From a bacterium (GTDB lineage Bacteria > Bdellovibrionota_B > Oligoflexia > Oligoflexales > RGVZ01), in contig RGVZ01000025.1 in NCBI GenBank assembly GCA_010029825.1, positions 1 to 36,691 on the forward strand: a DNA stretch of 36,691 bases. Reading direction: 5' to 3'. The translations under genes were made by a program, and so were the position numbers. Positions 34,278 to 36,691 of this stretch are shown one piece after another; positions within the stretch are counted from its first letter, which is position 1, and each line of letters opens with the position of its first letter. Below the pieces are notes generated by a model. That model saw only the letters and a program-made list of their open reading frames with translations, was not told where the DNA came from and did no database searches.

Positions 34278-35300
34278 ATGGCAACTTCATACCGCGACGC
34301 CGGTGTCGACATCGAGAAGTCAGATCGCTTTGTCGAGTGGATCGAGTCAAAGGTCCGGGCGACCTATAACGCTCGCGTTGTTTCCGGTGTTGGCGGATTC
34401 GCGTCGCTCTACGACATGGGCGACGGGCGATATCTCGCATCCGGGACCGATGGTGTCGGGACCAAGTTGCTGCTCGCGAGGAAACTCGGCATTCACGATA
34501 CGATCGGCATTGATCTGGTCGCCATGTGTGTCAACGATGTCATCTGCACCGGCGCGCGACCGATGTTTTTCCTGGATTACCTGGCCAGCGCGGCCCTGGA
34601 CCTGGAAGTCTCGAAGGCTGTGCTGACCGGTATAACCAATGGCTGCGCGCAGGCCCGCATGGCGCTCATCGGTGGTGAGACGGCGGAGATGCCCGGCATG
34701 TACGCGCCGGGTGACTATGACCTTGCTGGTTTTTGCGTGGGCGAGGTCCGCAAGGAAGACCTCCTCGGCGGAGACAAGATGAGGCCGGGCGATTCCCTGA
34801 TCGCCATCGCCTCGAGCGGATTTCATTCCAACGGTTACTCACTCTTGCGCAAATTGTTGCGCGAAGACGACTTCGCGGAAGGAGGCGTTGCCTCGCAATT
34901 GCTGACGCCCACGCGCATTTATGTCGATGTCGTCCAGCGTCTGCAACGCGAACTTGGCGCGTCGCTGCATGGGGTCGCGCACATCACTGGTTCAGGCCTG
35001 CAAAATATCCCCCGCATGAACGAGTCGCTCCATTACCGGATAGACTGTCTGCCGCCCCTTGCGGAAATCCCGGGGGTCATGGCTGAATTTTTCGACCGCT
35101 CGGGAATGTCGGTCGAGGAACTCTGCGACACATTCAACATGGGGATGGGTCTTGTCATCGCGACCGACCGCCCGTCCGACGCGTTGGGCGTCCTCGGGGC
35201 GGCCGGTGAGAAGGCATGGATGATCGGCGGGGTGGAGGAGAAGACAGGATCCTTCCCCTTCGCTTCGCTCAGGGTCAGGATGACGTCCCCGTCATTCTGA
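34278..35300 (+). CDS. purM: AIR synthetase PurM, C-terminus encoded by a repeat element
   Basis: A 340-aa phosphoribosylformylglycinamidine cyclo-ligase (FGAM + ATP to AIR). Motifs: Y-R-D-A-G-V-D-I-E at the start, G-T-D-G-V-G-T-K-L, G-G-E-T-A-E-M-P-G-M-Y and Y-D-L-A-G-F-C-V-G. GAGGAG precedes the ATG. The core ends around A-W-M-I-G-G-V-E. From about residue 322 the frame runs into a palindromic repeat (35243-35284), and the TGA stop lies in the first direct-repeat copy (35291-35328). The last ~19 residues are therefore repeat-derived and unlike any PurM tail I know; activity is probably intact because this tail is peripheral. Last gene of the operon. Confidence 0.94.
   Translation: MATSYRDAGVDIEKSDRFVEWIESKVRATYNARVVSGVGGFASLYDMGDGRYLASGTDGVGTKLLLARKLGIHDTIGIDLVAMCVNDVICTGARPMFFLDYLASAALDLEVSKAVLTGITNGCAQARMALIGGETAEMPGMYAPGDYDLAGFCVGEVRKEDLLGGDKMRPGDSLIAIASSGFHSNGYSLLRKLLREDDFAEGGVASQLLTPTRIYVDVVQRLQRELGASLHGVAHITGSGLQNIPRMNESLHYRIDCLPPLAEIPGVMAEFFDRSGMSVEELCDTFNMGMGLVIATDRPSDALGVLGAAGEKAWMIGGVEEKTGSFPFASLRVRMTSPSF
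35243..35284. repeat. Inverted arm of the REP-like palindromic element in purM
   Basis: This segment opens GACAGGATCCTTC and closes GGTCAGGATGAC. It is an imperfect reverse complement of the direct repeats that follow (consensus opening GTCATTCTGAGC and closing GAAGAATCCTGTC). With copy 1 at 35291 it can form a long stem-loop at the end of the purine operon mRNA. It lies inside the purM frame. Confidence 0.75.
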
Positions 35301-35400
35301 GCCGCAGGCGAAGAATCCTGTCTTCCGCGTGATTCTGAGCCGCAGGCGAAGAATCCTGTCTTCCGCGTCATTCTGAGCCGCAGGCGAAGAATCCTCTCTT
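35291..35400. repeat. Three tandem ~38-bp copies of a REP-like repeat
   Basis: Copies at 35291-35328, 35329-35366 and 35367-35400 (the last truncated after 34 nt) are nearly identical. Copy 2 has GTGATTCTG where the others have GTCATTCTG; copy 3 ends CTCTCTT instead of CTGTCTT. Each contains GAGCCGCAGGCGAAGAATCC. The motif resembles the widespread GTCATTCTGAGC...GAAGAATC palindromes scattered in many bacterial genomes. It fills the whole gap between convergent purM and the protease gene and contains both stop codons or their edges. Confidence 0.9.
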
Positions 35401-36418
35401 AAAACGTCTTGACCTTGACCATCATCTCCCAGTTGCCGCAGGCGTTGTGCGTGCGGAACACGTAGTCACCGCCATCGCGCGGGCCGATGCGACGCGGCTT
35501 GCCGATCGGTATCGGCTGTCCGACTTTGTATACGTCATAGGTCATTCCCGCGTCCTCAAGGCCGGGGGCCTTCAGCTCACCGCCGCCCTTCAGGATCAAC
35601 TCCTTGCGAAGTCCAAATTCTGGTGGCGCGCAGACGCCATCTGCCGGCACGACGAAGGACACATGGCGCCCGAGGCTGTCACAACCAAGTTGCGACTTGA
35701 TGAATCCGTCTCCGTTCCAGTCGGTGCCCCAGCTGTTCTTCACGATGAAGTTGAACTTGCCGCTGTCGTTCTTCTCGTATCCGACGATCGTCACGGCATG
35801 GTTCGGCTGGCTGTTCGAACAGCGCGTATTGACCGGTGTCGGGTTGTCCCAGCTGCTGTCGGCCGCGACACTGACCCACAATGCGCCGAAATCGCTCACG
35901 GCCTTGCGGACCTCATCCACGGTCGCGGTCTTGTTGGCCTGGCCGATGTTGCCCCAGCGCAACGCCTTCGCGACGGGATTGATGCGCTTGCACGACAAGT
36001 CGCGCGCCGCGTACGGGAAATCATCCTCAAGTCCGATTCCGTGATTTTTCATGTAGTCGAACGGTTGCCATCCGCCGCGACAGCCATAGCTGTCATCGTC
36101 GCATGAGACAAGTTCCTGTTCAGACAAGTTTGGCGCCTCACCGCCGTTGCGAAGAAGGGCACTCTCCATCACGGCCGTGCCAGCGAAGGCCCAGCATGAT
36201 CCACAGCTGCGCTGGTTTTTCACCGGACTGACGTGACCTGCCTCGCGCAGATCGATGACATCCGGGAGTTCGCCGGTCTCACTCCAGCTCAGAAAAGGGA
36301 CGCCATAGTTCGCGTTCGCAGGCACGACGAGTCCCCGCGCGTGGCGTTTTTCCTGTTCCGCATGGGCGCCGGTCGTAGCCAGCGCGATTCCAAAAAGCAT
36401 GACAAGTCCGCGTTTCAT
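35399..36418 (-). CDS. Secreted papain-family (C1A) cysteine protease with C-terminal extension
   Basis: A 339-aa exported protein with signal peptide to residue 20 (A-H-A). Papain triad and oxyanion residues are all present: Gln69 and Cys75 (N-Q-R-S-C-G-S-C-W-A-F), His207 (N-H-A-V-T-I-V-G-Y) and Asn228 (K-N-S-W-G). The G-C-R-G-G and L-S-E-Q-E-L-V-S-C blocks are typical. Only ~30 residues precede the catalytic domain, so a classical I29 inhibitor propeptide is missing. About 80 C-terminal residues (from ~258) form an extra domain with paired Cys and a T-H-N-A-C-G-N-W-E motif, reminiscent of chagasin-like or beta-sandwich inhibitor folds; that comparison is tentative. GGAGG precedes the ATG. 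It may act in digestion of protein or prey, or in defence. Its stop abuts the repeat array. Confidence 0.9.
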   Translation of the reverse strand: MKRGLVMLFGIALATTGAHAEQEKRHARGLVVPANANYGVPFLSWSETGELPDVIDLREAGHVSPVKNQRSCGSCWAFAGTAVMESALLRNGGEAPNLSEQELVSCDDDSYGCRGGWQPFDYMKNHGIGLEDDFPYAARDLSCKRINPVAKALRWGNIGQANKTATVDEVRKAVSDFGALWVSVAADSSWDNPTPVNTRCSNSQPNHAVTIVGYEKNDSGKFNFIVKNSWGTDWNGDGFIKSQLGCDSLGRHVSFVVPADGVCAPPEFGLRKELILKGGGELKAPGLEDAGMTYDVYKVGQPIPIGKPRRIGPRDGGDYVFRTHNACGNWEMMVKVKTF

Positions 36419-36469
36419 GTCGTCCCTCCGTGGTCGATTCAGCGGCGTGTAGTGTCGGATTCTACCACT

Positions 36470-36691
36470 TCACGGAGTGGAAACGGAGAGGCGGCGAAGG
36501 ATACTTCCGAGTGATTCGAAATATTTATGGTTCCGGTTTTGGCGTTCCCCGGATTCAGCGTCATTTGCGATCAACCGGATTGTCGTCTCTCCGATCTCGA
36601 TGTCGGGCAGGATCAAATCGGCTTTCCCGTCCTGGAGAAGTTGCGTCGCGAGGAAATCCGGGATGATCGCGCAGCCCAGACCATCGGCAAC
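36470..36691 (-). CDS. LysR-type transcriptional regulator, C-terminal part (runs off window)
   Basis: The minus strand is open from the window edge to a TGA at 36470-36472, giving 73 residues. The opening V-A-D-G-L-G-C-A-I-I-P-D-F-L matches the 'V-x-x-G-L-G-I-A-L-L-P' strand-helix of LysR effector-binding domains. L-I-L-P-D-I-E and an I-R-L-I-A strand follow, as usual near the C-terminus. The N-terminal helix-turn-helix lies outside the window. It reads toward the papain-like protease gene on the same strand with a ~50-nt gap, so it could be its neighbour in one unit or its regulator. Confidence 0.75.
   Translation of the reverse strand, partial: VADGLGCAIIPDFLATQLLQDGKADLILPDIEIGETTIRLIANDAESGERQNRNHKYFESLGSILRRLSVSTP

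Noticed and set aside
35291-35400. CRISPR array
   Set aside because: Only three copies, directly abutting without unique spacers, partly palindromic with an inverted arm and no cas genes: a REP-type tandem repeat.
36430-36666. 78-aa plus-strand frame at the right end
   Set aside because: The opposite strand gives a convincing LysR effector-domain sequence; this frame is its shadow.

Overview
The window is GC-rich, gene-dense bacterial chromosome with no rRNA or tRNA genes and no phage, IS or CRISPR structure that I can see. The gene content suggests a Gram-negative of the former delta-proteobacterial sphere (Bdellovibrionota/Oligoflexia- or Myxococcota-like). The evidence is many secreted or lipid-anchored proteins, a block of TPR proteins next to a beta-barrel of the type found around Myxococcus/Bdellovibrio gliding (Agl/Glt) loci, and an unusual PurE family member. 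This placement is inference, not a phylogeny.

Layout. (1) 128-3152: a large lipoprotein with Ig/FN3-like repeats (minus strand, with its terminator at 31-57) diverges from a Blc-type lipocalin. (2) 3154-10023: a five-gene minus-strand envelope operon, read right to left: beta-barrel protein, three TPR proteins (one large, one a lipoprotein) and a small secreted protein. (3) 10173-12307: a minus-strand pair, a monomeric-sarcosine-oxidase-like flavoenzyme followed by the redox chaperone Hsp33. (4) 12361-15958: rmuC and mscL on the plus strand, convergent with a FucP-type sugar transporter. Behind the transporter lie a strong terminator and a SYLF-domain lipoprotein. (5) 16155-17285: a secreted alpha/beta hydrolase. 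(6) 17177-22453: a minus-strand four-gene catabolic cluster: BCCT transporter, Fe(II)/2-oxoglutarate oxygenase, aldehyde dehydrogenase and a diverged methylaspartate-ammonia-lyase-like enolase-superfamily enzyme. I recognise no described pathway for this combination and consider it the best candidate for an undescribed system. (7) 22593-23446: a zinc metallopeptidase gene whose signal peptide lies in a different frame. (8) 23554-35300: a purine operon purF-purE/C-purD-purN-purL-purQ-purH-purM, tightly coupled by 4-nt start/stop overlaps. (9) 35243-35400: a palindromic/tandem repeat that supplies the 3' end of purM. (10) 35399-36418: a papain-like protease, then the C-terminus of a LysR-type regulator running off the window.

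The purine operon covers most steps from PRPP to IMP; purK, purB, purS and a PurT/PurU route are not in the window. Its architecture is unusual twice over. PurE and PurC are fused, and between them sits what looks like a second, degenerate PurE unit. PurL is a long form of about 1029 aa with its N-terminal PurS-like region, but the glutaminase domain is a separate gene (purQ).

Start codons were reassigned at many genes from Shine-Dalgarno spacing and start/stop overlaps; GTG and TTG starts are common. Four convergent gene pairs are extremely compact: one abuts with a 1-bp gap, two overlap by 59 and 109 bp, and one is separated only by the repeat element.
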